A DNA stretch of 15,077 nucleotides from JAGVVZ01 sp964373165 (lineage in GTDB: Archaea > Aenigmatarchaeota > Aenigmatarchaeia > CG10238-14): assembly GCA_964373165.1 (NCBI GenBank), contig CAYJTF010000020.1:1-15077 (forward strand), in the 5' to 3' direction. Positions 1 to 6,799 of this stretch are shown here, one piece after another. The number at the start of each line of letters is the position of its first letter. Positions within the stretch are counted from its first letter, which is position 1. The notes beneath the pieces are model-generated. The model was not told where the DNA came from. It made no database searches and was given only the letters and a program-made list of their open reading frames with translations. Both the position numbers and the translations under genes were made by a program.

Positions 1-486
1 TTTGCTGGTACATCTGACAGTCTTTCAGAGGGAATTTATGTTGCTGTAAATTTAAGAGAATATTTAAAAGAGCATGGGAGAAGAAGTCGTGTAGCTTACT
101 ATGTTGGTGGCAGATTAGCTGGTGCTTTGTTGTCATGGCTGCCACACTTAATTCTAACGAATGCAAGAATTGATATTTACTCATCTTTCCCTGGTGCGAT
201 TATTCCGGTTGCTTACGCCCAATTAGATCAATTGGGCGGATGCATGGGCATCTTCATATATTATAATAAAGAATTTGGAATAAAGAAAGGTTTCGAAGAA
301 TTTGTGAAAGATCCAGTAGCACGTGCAAGTTTTGCGTTATTTCTAATTTCTTTGGGTTTGGATGGTTTTGCTAGAATGTATTTAAGACCTGACAATTTTT
401 GGATTGATTTTTTAGAAACGTGGCCTCTATCATTTTCATGTCTCCTAACAGCATTGGTAGGCGCAAAGTCTGAGAACAAAAAATAA
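1..486 (+). CDS. Membrane protein of unknown function, 5'-truncated
   Basis: The reading frame is open from the first base of the window to a TAA at 484-486, so the true start lies outside and only the last 161 residues are visible. The visible part has a short charged stretch (around EYLKEHGRRSR), then several hydrophobic segments. These include one around LLSWLPHLILT, one around FPGAIIPVAY, one around ASFALFLISLGLDGFA and one near the C-terminus (WPLSFSCLLTALVGA), and the protein ends in a short lysine-rich tail. That pattern indicates an integral membrane protein with about three or four helices. I do not recognise the family. It lies upstream of the L3 promoter and is probably a separate transcription unit, since about 80 bases with a clear TATA element separate it from L3. 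An internal TTG at 127 could be taken for a start, but nothing supports it over the longer frame. Confidence 0.6.
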   Translation, partial: FAGTSDSLSEGIYVAVNLREYLKEHGRRSRVAYYVGGRLAGALLSWLPHLILTNARIDIYSSFPGAIIPVAYAQLDQLGGCMGIFIYYNKEFGIKKGFEEFVKDPVARASFALFLISLGLDGFARMYLRPDNFWIDFLETWPLSFSCLLTALVGAKSENKK

Positions 487-521
487 TTTATTGCTTTAAA
501 TAGTATTAATTCGATATAAAA

Positions 522-563
522 GAAAACCTTATTAAACCTTGCATCATAAATTCTAAGAGTGAT
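522..563 (+). promoter_or_regulatory. Promoter and Shine-Dalgarno site of the L3-L4-L23-L2 operon
   Basis: A purine-rich BRE followed by a TATA-like element (GAAAACCTTATTAAACC, 522-538) lies about 30 bases upstream of the L3 start. The sequence GAGTGAT at 557-563 matches the archaeal anti-Shine-Dalgarno consensus four bases before the ATG at 568. The same AAAACCTT core precedes L14 and L24. Confidence 0.6.
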
Positions 564-567
564 ATAA

Positions 568-1548
568 ATGCCCAGAACCAAAAGATCTAGAAGAGGTTCG
601 CTTGCGTATGTTCCTAAAAAAAGAGCAAAAAGAATCTATCCACATATTAACAGATGGCCGAATATTGACACAGCAAAGATCATCGGATTTTCTGGTTATA
701 AGGCTGGAATGACTCAGGTTATTGCTGTAGACACCAGAAAAAACTCACCGACAAAAGGTGATCAAATTTCTATTCCTGTCACAGTTTTGGACTGTCCTCC
801 CATAAAAATTCTTGCTGTCAGATTCTATACATCAACTCATAACGGATCAAAAGTTTTAACGGAAATTTGGGATGAGAATACAAAAAAAGACAAACATCTT
901 ATGAGAAAACTGAAACCAGTGGGTCATCCAGTTTCAAGGTTTGAAGAAGTTGGGAAGAATGGTGATAAAATATCAGATGTATCAATTGTGGTTAGAGCCC
1001 AGCCTAATGTATCAGGTGTAGGCAAAAAAACACCGGAGGTTTTTGAATTAGGTGTTGGCGGCAATTCCGTTAAAGACAAAATAAATTTCGTTCGTGGAGT
1101 TTTCGGTAAAGAACTGAAAATAAATGAAGTGTTCAAGGAGGGAGAGTATATAGACGTCTCTTCTGTTACAAAAGGCTTTGGAACTCAAGGTGTGGTCAAA
1201 AGATGGGGCGTTAAAATCCAAATCAGAAAAGCAGCTAAAAGAAGAAGACACATAGGCACTTTGGGTCCGCAGACACCTAGAAGAATAAGATGGACTATTC
1301 CTCAAGCGGGTCAACTCGGATTTTTCACAAGGACTGAGTTCAATAAGCGTGTCGTAAAAATTGGAGATAAACTGAATGAAATAAATCCTGCATCCGGTTT
1401 TACTAATTATGGTGTTGTCAAAGGAAATTATTTATTACTGGAAGGTTCTATACCTGGCCCGAAAAAAAGATTAATAATGATGAGACATGCTTTAAGACCG
1501 CCGAAAACACCGCTTTTAATATCTGAAATTAAAGAAATAAAGAAGTGA
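568..1548 (+). CDS. rpl3: 50S ribosomal protein L3 (uL3)
   Basis: uL3 is one of the first proteins to bind 23S rRNA and reaches towards the peptidyl-transferase centre. At 326 residues this has the long archaeal/eukaryotic form. Recognisable blocks are the basic N-terminus (MPRTKRSRRGSLAYVPKKRA), the FSGYKAGMTQV block near residue 45, the TKGFGTQGVVKRWG block in the middle and GTLGPQTPRRIRWTIPQAGQ, which corresponds to the loop that approaches the catalytic centre. The ATG at 568 is chosen because GAGTGAT sits four bases upstream and the N-terminus matches the family. It is first in a four-gene run with L4, L23 and L2, and only five bases separate it from L4. Confidence 0.97.
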   Translation: MPRTKRSRRGSLAYVPKKRAKRIYPHINRWPNIDTAKIIGFSGYKAGMTQVIAVDTRKNSPTKGDQISIPVTVLDCPPIKILAVRFYTSTHNGSKVLTEIWDENTKKDKHLMRKLKPVGHPVSRFEEVGKNGDKISDVSIVVRAQPNVSGVGKKTPEVFELGVGGNSVKDKINFVRGVFGKELKINEVFKEGEYIDVSSVTKGFGTQGVVKRWGVKIQIRKAAKRRRHIGTLGPQTPRRIRWTIPQAGQLGFFTRTEFNKRVVKIGDKLNEINPASGFTNYGVVKGNYLLLEGSIPGPKKRLIMMRHALRPPKTPLLISEIKEIKK

Positions 1549-1553
1549 TTTAA

Positions 1554-2348
1554 GTGAAGGTTAATATTTACAGTGTAGATGGAAAAACGAAAACAAAAAT
1601 AGACCTACCGAAAATTTTCGAATCTCCTTTCAGACCAGATTTAATTAAGAGATCAGTATTATCTTTACAAAGTGCTAAAAGACAGCCTTACGGCGCAGAT
1701 GTTATGGCAGGTATGAGAACAGCAGCTCATTATCATGGTAAGAGAAGATACAGATATTCCATGATGAATAAGAATAAGGCTAGAATGCCTAGACTTCATG
1801 GCGGTGCTCCTCATATGACCTTCCGTGCAAGAGAGGTGCCACAAACAGTTAAGGGTAGAAGATCCCATCCACCTAAAGTCGAGAAAGTATGGGAATTAAA
1901 AATTAACAATAGAGAAAATATCGTCGCGTTAAAATCGGCCATTGCTGCTACGGCAGACAAAATCTTGGTCCAAAACAGGGGACACAGGGTTAGTGGCATA
2001 AATGAACTGCCTATAGTTTTAGAAGATAATGTCCAAGAAATAAAGAAAACCAAGGATTTTGAGAAACTGCTTTTATCATTGGGATTAAAAGACGAATTAA
2101 AGAGATGTCAGATTAAAAAAGAAAAACCAGGCAGAGGAAAACTTAGAGCTAGAAGATACAAGAAGAAGATAGGCCCATTATTAGTGGTGACAGATGATAA
2201 GGGAATAAGCAAGGCAGCCGTTAATATACCGGGTGTTAATGTAATAAGGGTTGATGATTTAAACACGGAAATTTTGGCTCCTGGTGCAGATGCAGGAAGG
2301 TTGACCATATGGTCACAATCAGCTATGGAAAAATTAAAGGTGTTTTAG
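1554..2348 (+). CDS. rpl4: 50S ribosomal protein L4 (archaeal L4/L1e, uL4)
   Basis: uL4 lines the nascent-chain exit tunnel of the large subunit. The 264 residues match the archaeal size. The loop with PRLHGGAPHMTFRAREVPQ near residues 80-100 and GRRSHPPKVEKVWELKINNRE are characteristic, as is the later KIGPLLVVTDDKGI-PGVNVIRVDDLN region. The start is a GTG at 1554, preceded by AGTGAT that overlaps the L3 stop. No ATG in this frame lies near the expected N-terminus, and MKVNIYSVDG is the typical family opening. The gene ends at 2348 and L23 begins at the next base, which suggests coupled translation. Confidence 0.96.
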   Translation: MKVNIYSVDGKTKTKIDLPKIFESPFRPDLIKRSVLSLQSAKRQPYGADVMAGMRTAAHYHGKRRYRYSMMNKNKARMPRLHGGAPHMTFRAREVPQTVKGRRSHPPKVEKVWELKINNRENIVALKSAIAATADKILVQNRGHRVSGINELPIVLEDNVQEIKKTKDFEKLLLSLGLKDELKRCQIKKEKPGRGKLRARRYKKKIGPLLVVTDDKGISKAAVNIPGVNVIRVDDLNTEILAPGADAGRLTIWSQSAMEKLKVF

Positions 2349-2609
2349 ATGGATGCTTATGAAGTTCTGAAATATCCTCACATGACAGAAAAGAACGTAT
2401 CTCTAGTAGAGAAAGAGAATAAAATTGTATTCATTGTTGATAAAAAAACCAAAGTGAAGGATATCAAAGAAGCCTTTGAGGAATTATTCAAAGTTAAAAT
2501 AGAGAAAATCAATACCGCGATAACAAGAGAAGGCAAAAAGAAAGCTTTCATAAAATTAAAGAAGGAGTTCGCAGCAGCCGATGTTGCTGTCAAATTGGGC
2601 ATGATTTAG
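2349..2609 (+). CDS. rpl23: 50S ribosomal protein L23 (uL23)
   Basis: uL23 sits at the tunnel exit and is the docking site for SRP and other nascent-chain factors. At 86 residues it is the compact archaeal form. Family features visible are the N-terminal LKYPHMTEKN block, KIVFIVDKKTKVKDIKEAFEELFKVKIEKINT and the C-terminal KKAFIKLKKEF segment. The ATG directly abuts the L4 stop, with GGTG nine bases upstream. It lies between L4 and L2, the standard position. Confidence 0.96.
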   Translation: MDAYEVLKYPHMTEKNVSLVEKENKIVFIVDKKTKVKDIKEAFEELFKVKIEKINTAITREGKKKAFIKLKKEFAAADVAVKLGMI

Positions 2610-2618
2610 GTGTTATAG

Positions 2619-3320
2619 ATGGGTAAGAGAATTATTCAGAGAGCAAGAGGAAAGGGGGGCCCGAGATATAGAGCGCCGTCTCACAGATACGCTGGCAAAG
2701 TAGAGTATTACCTATCTAAGAGCATTTCTTCCGGTCAAGTAATAGACATAATTCATGATCAAGGTAGAAATTCTCCTTTAGCGATTGTTAAATTTCCTAA
2801 TGGTGTTCAAAAATTGCACATAGCTCCCGAAGGTATCAAAGTAGGAGATTCTATGAAATACTGGGAAGGACTTGGTTTGGGAAGCGTATTGCCTTTAGGA
2901 AAAATACCGGAAGGCATGAGAATTTTCGGCATTGAAACAAATCCCGGCTCTGGTCCTAAATTATGCAGAAGTTCTGGAAGCTTTGCTACCATAATGAGCA
3001 AAATTAAAGATAAAGTCAGAATTTCTTTCCCGTCCGGTAAAATAAGAGAGATGAACGGGAATTGCCTTGCAACAGTAGGCACACCGGCCGGCTCTGGCAG
3101 AAGAGAGAAACCGTGGGTTAAGGCAGGCACAAGATTTATTGTTTCAAGGAAGAGAGGAAGACTTTATCCAATAGTTAGTGGTGTGGCTATGGGTCCTGTG
3201 AACCATCCGTTCGGTGGTAAAACAAAGCCAGGTATTCCTAAAAGCGTTTCCAGACATGCACCGCCAGGAAGAAAGGTTGGTTCAATATCTCCAAGGAGAA
3301 TGGGTAAGAGAAAGAAGTAG
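2619..3320 (+). CDS. rpl2: 50S ribosomal protein L2 (uL2)
   Basis: uL2 is a primary 23S rRNA-binding protein needed for subunit association and peptidyl transfer. The product is 233 residues, close to the archaeal norm. The N-terminal basic stretch (GKRIIQRARGKGGPRYRAPS), the SH3-like barrel and the C-terminal block VAMGPVNHPFGGKTKPG are all present. The histidine of NHPFGG (about residue 196) is the equivalent of the conserved histidine near the peptidyl-transferase centre. AGGTG lies about nine bases before the ATG. It is the last gene of the first uninterrupted ribosomal run; the gene after it is not ribosomal. Confidence 0.97.
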   Translation: MGKRIIQRARGKGGPRYRAPSHRYAGKVEYYLSKSISSGQVIDIIHDQGRNSPLAIVKFPNGVQKLHIAPEGIKVGDSMKYWEGLGLGSVLPLGKIPEGMRIFGIETNPGSGPKLCRSSGSFATIMSKIKDKVRISFPSGKIREMNGNCLATVGTPAGSGRREKPWVKAGTRFIVSRKRGRLYPIVSGVAMGPVNHPFGGKTKPGIPKSVSRHAPPGRKVGSISPRRMGKRKK

Positions 3321-3353
3321 TTACATGATTAGTATAATACGAATGAATTAAAT

Positions 3354-3379
3354 TCTTATAAAAACGGCATATTTATCTT
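3354..3379 (+). promoter_or_regulatory. Possible promoter of the membrane-protein gene after L2
   Basis: Two TATA-like stretches, TCTTATAAAAA (3354-3364) and GCATATTTATCTT (3367-3379), lie in the 80-base spacer between L2 and the ATG at 3401. Both are within archaeal promoter distance. The choice between them cannot be made from sequence. Confidence 0.35.
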
Positions 3380-3400
3380 AATTTTGAGCTTAATTGAGAT

Positions 3401-4028
3401 ATGTTAACCTTTTTATCNNNNNNNNNNNNNNNNNNNNNNNNNNNNNNNNNNNNNNNNNNNNNNNNNNNNNNNNNNNNNNNNNNNNNNNNNNNNNNNNNNN
3501 NNNNNNNNNNNNNNNNNAACAGCTGGAGGGTTCATAGGTGTTTTATATGGTGCGGAAAAATCAGCAGCAACAAGAATGGAATTGTTGAAACAAGTTTCTA
3601 GAGATCTTCAAGGGTGCTATCCAATTCAACGTGGCGAGGGAATTGTTCATTGGTTATTACCTGATTTAACAGATCTTTATGCAAACGTGAGTTATGTGAG
3701 AGAGAGAGGTGCCAATCTAGCTGGAGATGTTTTTAAATGTCTCGGTGGAAAGGTAGGTGGAACAGTAGGAAATACATTAGGTGATGTATTCAGATGTGGT
3801 TTTGATTGGGATTGTGTTTCAAGAGAATTAAGTCAAGGAGGAGAAGTCATATCTCAAATAGCACAATCCCCAGAACATGTACAACAATTATTAAATTCAA
3901 TGACAAATCTTACGGATGTATATAAAAATGCTGCTTTATATGGGTTGTTGGGAGTGGCTATAACTTTAATTGCGTTGGGAGCAGGTGCCGGAATAGGATA
4001 TTTAACAAGCAGATATAGAACTAGTTAA
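3401..4028 (+). CDS. Unknown secreted or membrane-anchored protein, interrupted by assembly gap
   Basis: I do not recognise this protein. An ATG at 3401 starts a short hydrophobic stretch (MLTFL) that runs into the gap. On the far side a frame is open from the first bases after the gap (3519) to the TAA ending at 4028, so the coding sequence certainly extends into the gap. Because the 100 N are a placeholder, the two sides being in different frames means nothing, and joining them is an inference. The part after the gap has a glycine-rich hydrophobic start (TAGGFIGVLYGAEKSAA), a central region with cysteines (DLQGCYP, VFKCLGG, FRCGFDWDCVS) and one strong C-terminal transmembrane helix (LYGLLGVAITLIALGAGAGIGYL). 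A short basic tail (TSRYRTS) follows. It could be a C-terminally anchored surface protein. It separates L2 from S19, which are normally adjacent. Confidence 0.55.
3418..3517. other. Assembly gap, 100 N
   Basis: Exactly 100 undetermined bases, the usual placeholder for a scaffold join of unknown length. It falls inside the coding region between L2 and S19, so the true distance between these ribosomal genes is unknown and more than one gene could be hidden here. Confidence 0.99.
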
Positions 4029-4045
4029 GGACGATTCCTTTAATA

Positions 4046-4059
4046 ATTATTTAAATATT
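4046..4059 (+). promoter_or_regulatory. Promoter of S19
   Basis: ATTATTTAAATATT forms an AT-rich TATA-like element ending about 26 bases before the S19 ATG at 4086, consistent with a leaderless or very short leader transcript. The gene before it is not ribosomal, so S19 needs its own promoter. Confidence 0.45.
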
Positions 4060-4085
4060 CTCATTCAGTATAATTAGAAGATATT

Positions 4086-4472
4086 ATGGCAAAAGTATTC
4101 GCATTCAAAGGAAAATCTTTCGGGGAATTGAAAGAATTAAGTCTAGAGCAATTTGCTAAGATGATAACTAGTCGTGAAAGGAGATCATTGTTAAAAAAAG
4201 GATTGACTGAAAGGCAAAAAAAACTTTTGGAAAATGTGAAAAAATATCCTGATAAGTTTCATAAAACACAAGAAAGAGATTTGGTTATTGTCCCCCAATT
4301 AGTGGGTGTGAAGTTGGGCGTTCATAACGGCAAAACTTACGTTCCTGTAACAGTCACACAAGAGATGCTTGGTCATAGAATGGGCGAATTTGCGCTTACT
4401 AGAGGGAGAGTAAGACATTCTGCACCAGGCGTAGGCGCTACTAGAGCATCGAAACATATCCCATTGAAATAA
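4086..4472 (+). CDS. rps19: 30S ribosomal protein S19 (uS19)
   Basis: uS19 binds the head of the small subunit near the decoding site and contacts S13. The 128 residues carry the archaeal N-terminal FKGKSFGELKELSLEQFAK block and RRSLLKKGLTERQKKLLE. They also carry the strongly conserved C-terminal core HNGKTYVPVTVTQEMLGHR followed by MGEFALTRGRVRHSAPGVG. It is normally joined to L2 and L22; here it stands alone between two accessory membrane-protein genes. No strong Shine-Dalgarno site precedes the ATG, in keeping with a short or leaderless transcript. Confidence 0.96.
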   Translation: MAKVFAFKGKSFGELKELSLEQFAKMITSRERRSLLKKGLTERQKKLLENVKKYPDKFHKTQERDLVIVPQLVGVKLGVHNGKTYVPVTVTQEMLGHRMGEFALTRGRVRHSAPGVGATRASKHIPLK

Positions 4473-4494
4473 TTAGAGCTTGTAAATAAGATAA

Positions 4495-4731
4495 TTAACG
4501 TCTTTTATTTTCTTTGAAAAATCTCTTTCCTAAAAGAAGCAGTGTTATACAAAACAAAAAATTCAATATAACATTAGCATATGAAAACACTAAGATCATA
4601 CTCAATCCTTTTGCCGGATTCATGTATTGTTTTAAGGCAATAGTGGTTAGTATTGCATTTAATCCGATCGACAAACCATATACGACTAATACAATGCCAA
4701 TCATTTGTCTATCTGTCAGTTTCCAAGTCAT
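4495..4731 (-). CDS. Small two-helix membrane protein, unknown function
   Basis: I do not recognise the family. The 78-residue product has a short polar N-terminus (MTWKLTDRQM) and two hydrophobic helices, roughly residues 10-33 (IGIVLVVYGLSIGLNAILTT) and 43-67 (LSMILVFSYANVILNFLFCI). A basic tail (GKRFFKENKRR) follows. Under the positive-inside rule this puts the C-terminus in the cytoplasm. The minus frame is preferred over the overlapping plus-strand frame (4514-4780) because its composition is that of a normal membrane protein. It also has a TATA-like sequence on its own strand (TTTTTAAATATAAAATAAG, around 4745-4765) about 20-25 bases before the ATG. It lies convergent to S19 and splits S19 from L22. 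Confidence 0.6.
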   Translation of the reverse strand: MTWKLTDRQMIGIVLVVYGLSIGLNAILTTIALKQYMNPAKGLSMILVFSYANVILNFLFCITLLLLGKRFFKENKRR

Positions 4732-4819
4732 TATAATCTCTACTTATTTTATATTTAAAAACCTAACAGTATATGTTTAATAAGCGGTGGAAAGATGCAT
4801 TTAAGCAAATTCATTAAGC

Positions 4820-4836
4820 AAGATTTAAATAATCTT
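4820..4836 (+). promoter_or_regulatory. Promoter of L22-S3-L29, with inverted repeat
   Basis: AAGATT-TAAAT-AATCTT is a perfect 6-base inverted repeat around a 5-base centre that includes the TATA-like TTTAAATAA, about 20-35 bases before the L22 ATG at 4856. An octamer direct repeat TTAAGCAA (4801-4808 and 4814-4821) lies just upstream. The TATA role is likely; any regulatory role for the repeats is a guess. Confidence 0.45.
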
Positions 4837-4855
4837 AATTCTATTTAGTGGTTTC

Positions 4856-5218
4856 ATGGGAAAAACAGCTATTTCAAAGAATTCATTGGCACAATCCTCG
4901 TTGAAAGACTCTATTTACATATGCAGTCAGATCAGAGACAAACCTACAACAAAAGCAAAATCGCTTTTGAATGATCTTATAGAAGAAAAAAGAAGCCTTT
5001 CAGGAAGGTATTATAAGACAGCATGCAAGGAAATATTGTCTGTTTTAGAGAATGCAGAGGCTAATGCAGAATCGGCGGGATTAAATTCTAATAAGCTATT
5101 TATTAAACATGCAGTGGCCCATAAAACGTTTACATTCATGCTCCCAAAGAGTAGATGGTCTCATAGAGGAAAAAGATCGAAGTTATGCAAATTAGAGATG
5201 ATTGTTGAGGAGAGATGA
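4856..5218 (+). CDS. rpl22: 50S ribosomal protein L22 (uL22)
   Basis: uL22 contacts all 23S rRNA domains and its hairpin lines the exit tunnel. At 120 residues this copy is shorter than the roughly 150 common in archaea. The characteristic C-terminal hairpin block is present (HKTFTFMLPKSRWSHRGKRS), after LLNDLIEEKRSLSGRYYKTACKEILSVLENAEANAE, which is the helix region of the family. The ATG overlaps no upstream gene and lies about 20 bases downstream of a TATA-like element. The stop overlaps the S3 start (ATGA), so S3 is translationally coupled. Confidence 0.93.
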   Translation: MGKTAISKNSLAQSSLKDSIYICSQIRDKPTTKAKSLLNDLIEEKRSLSGRYYKTACKEILSVLENAEANAESAGLNSNKLFIKHAVAHKTFTFMLPKSRWSHRGKRSKLCKLEMIVEER

Positions 5219-5856
5219 TGGCAGTAGAAAAATATTTTATAAAAGAAGGAATGAAAGAATCACAAATAGAACAATATCTGAAAAACAAATTCGATCGTGC
5301 TGGATACAGCCATATAGACATTCAGAGAACACCTCTAGGGACAAGAATAACGGTCTTTGCAGAAAAGCCGGGATTGGTTATAGGCAGGTCAGGCAAGAAG
5401 ATTAACGATATAACTGATGAGATAAAAGAAAAATTTAAAATGGATAACCCGATGCTTGATGTAAAAGAAGTAGACGATCCTTTTTTGGATGCGCAAATTG
5501 TAGCTAACAAAATAGCAAAAAGCATTGAAAGAGGAGGTTTTTATAAGAAAATTGTCAATTTCTTTCTGGAAAAAATCATGGAATCCGGAGCAGTAGGCGT
5601 AGAAATAAGAACTGCAGGTAAACTAGGCGGTGAAAGAGGAAGATTTCAAACATTTAAAAATGGTTATATCAAGCACGCTGGCTATTACGCAGATAATCTG
5701 ATAGATAAAGGCTATTCCCATGCTATATTGAAGCTGGGCTCGGTTGGAGTTCAGGTCAAAATATTAAAAGAAATACCAGAAGATTTATCGGCAAAAAGAA
5801 TATCTGAAAAGGTGAAAGAAGTTGAAGATAAAGGAAATACGAAAAATGAAGGATGA
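5215..5856 (+). CDS. rps3: 30S ribosomal protein S3 (uS3)
   Basis: uS3 is in the small-subunit head at the mRNA entry channel. The 213 residues contain a type II KH domain with the diagnostic loop VIGRSGKKI (GRSG at about residues 57-60), then the C-terminal S3 domain with AVGVEIRTAGKLGGERGR and the HAILKLGSVGVQVKI segment. Two ATG codons occur in tandem, 5215 and 5218. The first gives a 4-base ATGA overlap with L22; the second would also be acceptable. The last 35 bases overlap L29 in a different frame. Confidence 0.96.
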   Translation: MMAVEKYFIKEGMKESQIEQYLKNKFDRAGYSHIDIQRTPLGTRITVFAEKPGLVIGRSGKKINDITDEIKEKFKMDNPMLDVKEVDDPFLDAQIVANKIAKSIERGGFYKKIVNFFLEKIMESGAVGVEIRTAGKLGGERGRFQTFKNGYIKHAGYYADNLIDKGYSHAILKLGSVGVQVKILKEIPEDLSAKRISEKVKEVEDKGNTKNEG

Positions 5857-6016
5857 AGATTTGAATAAAAAACTAGCTGATACAAGACTAGAGTTAATGA
5901 AAGAAAAGGGAAATGTAGAGATGGGGGGAAACGTTAAGAATCCTGGTAAAATAAAGATGATAAGGAGAGACGTGGCAAGAATTCTTACATTAAAAAAGGA
6001 GAGAAAGAATAGATGA
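5822..6016 (+). CDS. rpl29: 50S ribosomal protein L29 (uL29), TTG start
   Basis: uL29 lies beside L23 at the exit-tunnel rim. The 64-residue protein is the usual small helical hairpin: KIKEIRKMKDEDLNKKLADT, then LMKEKGNVEMGGNVKNPGKI, then RRDVARILTLKKERK. I choose the TTG at 5822 because the family normally begins with the K-x-K-E-I-R motif. In addition, GGTGA at 5811-5815 sits six bases upstream, inside the S3 coding sequence. The alternative ATG at 5846 would remove the conserved first motif. The chosen start gives a 35-base overlap with S3. Confidence 0.93.
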   Translation: MKIKEIRKMKDEDLNKKLADTRLELMKEKGNVEMGGNVKNPGKIKMIRRDVARILTLKKERKNR

Positions 6017-6028
6017 TAGTAAATAATT

Positions 6029-6042
6029 ATTTTTATATATAT
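6029..6042 (+). promoter_or_regulatory. Possible promoter upstream of eIF1
   Basis: An AT-rich TATA-like stretch (ATTTTTATATATAT) occurs in the 86-base spacer between L29 and eIF1. It lies about 60 bases before the ATG at 6103, so transcripts would have a leader of about 35 bases. A second weaker candidate is TTCTTTAATAGG around 6051. Confidence 0.35.
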
Positions 6043-6102
6043 TGTGTTAATTCTTTAATAGGTTCTATTTTCAGAATCATAAAAATGGTGAATTAAAAGA
6101 AA

Positions 6103-6411
6103 ATGGTTGACAGAGGAAATTGTTTAACATGCGGCTTGCCTTTGGATATTTGTACGTGCAAGATTATTGAGAGAGAAGCAAGAAGAATTAAAGTTTATAT
6201 GACGACTAGAAAATTCGGGAAGCCGGTGACGATTATCGAGGGAATTGATGAAAAATCCGTCAAATCCATCACCTCTAATCTAAAAAGAAAATTAGCCTGC
6301 GGTGGGTCACATAAAGAAGGTCATATAGAATTGCAAGGAAATCATGTAGATAGAGCAAAACAGATTCTTATTAGTCTAGGATTTGATAGAGATCTGATTG
6401 AAGCCAATTGA
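6103..6411 (+). CDS. sui1: Translation initiation factor aIF1 (SUI1/eIF1 family)
   Basis: aIF1 binds the small subunit at the P site and enforces correct start-codon selection. The 102 residues show an N-terminal Cys cluster (C-x2-C-x6-C-x-C, residues 7-19, NCLTCGLPLDICTCK) as found in many archaeal members. The SUI1 fold follows: RRIKVYMTTRKFGKPVTIIE, LKRKLACGGSHKEGHIELQG and HVDRAKQILISLGF. The KLACGGS motif corresponds to the conserved K-x-x-CGGS of the family. The gene occupies its classical archaeal place after L29 and before the RNase P subunit gene, but here four accessory or unrelated genes intrude before Rpp29. Confidence 0.95.
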   Translation: MVDRGNCLTCGLPLDICTCKIIEREARRIKVYMTTRKFGKPVTIIEGIDEKSVKSITSNLKRKLACGGSHKEGHIELQGNHVDRAKQILISLGFDRDLIEAN

Positions 6412-6430
6412 TTTATCTATTATTAAATTT

Positions 6431-6718
6431 TTAATCAGAAGTATCTGTATCATCAACCCAATCATCACCAATTGAATAACCATGACCTCGTCTATTTTTT
6501 ATTGCATTATTTCCCAATTTTCCTCTAATATTTTTTACATGAACTCTTAGGGTTGATGGATCGATATATGGACCTATTAGATCGGCTAAATAACTACTAT
6601 TCCAAACTCTACCTCTACTCCCATATAAACGAAGAAATATATTCATTTCCTGGCGAGTTAGATGTACATATTGATCATCTACTTCTATTCCATTTTGAAC
6701 AAATTTCACTTGTTTCAT
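6431..6718 (-). CDS. Stand-alone OmpR/PhoB-type winged-helix DNA-binding protein
   Basis: The 95-residue product is essentially only the C-terminal effector domain of OmpR-family response regulators. The match covers LTRQEMNIFLRLYGSRGRVW (first helices), SSYLADLI, the recognition helix STLRVHVKNIRGKLG and the wing hairpin NRRGHGYSI (about residues 20-85). There is no receiver domain before it: only about 19 residues precede the fold and the ATG has its own upstream control region. The C-terminal tail is acidic (DDWVDDTDTSD). The family binds DNA as dimers on repeated sites. It is divergent from the secreted peptidase gene at 6826, and two related inverted repeats sit between them, so local autoregulation and control of the peptidase is the simplest inference. 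OmpR-type domains are uncommon in archaea and usually thought of as bacterial. Confidence 0.8.
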   Translation of the reverse strand: MKQVKFVQNGIEVDDQYVHLTRQEMNIFLRLYGSRGRVWNSSYLADLIGPYIDPSTLRVHVKNIRGKLGNNAIKNRRGHGYSIGDDWVDDTDTSD

Positions 6719-6738
6719 TTGTGAAACCTCATATTTTC

Positions 6739-6752
6739 TTACTATTTTGTAA
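6739..6752. promoter_or_regulatory. Candidate operator O1, over the regulator promoter
   Basis: TTACTATTTTGTAA is a 14-base inverted repeat (TTAC...GTAA) 20-34 bases upstream of the winged-helix gene start, at the place where its TATA box should be. It matches the second site at 6798 in 11 of 14 positions. Confidence 0.5.
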
Positions 6753-6786
6753 AATTAAGATATCTAAGTTCATAGAAACCCCTGAA

Positions 6787-6799
6787 AAGTATATTTATT
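6787..6799 (+). promoter_or_regulatory. BRE/TATA promoter of the secreted peptidase
   Basis: AAGTATATTTATT, with TATATTTA at 6790-6797 preceded by the purine-rich GAAAAG, lies about 28 bases before the ATG at 6826, giving a nearly leaderless transcript. The candidate operator at 6798 begins at its downstream edge. Confidence 0.5.

Noticed and set aside
4514..4780. Plus-strand frame of 88 residues opposite the two-helix membrane protein
   Set aside because: It is the complement of a better minus-strand gene that has a promoter and normal membrane-protein composition, and it has no ribosome-binding site.
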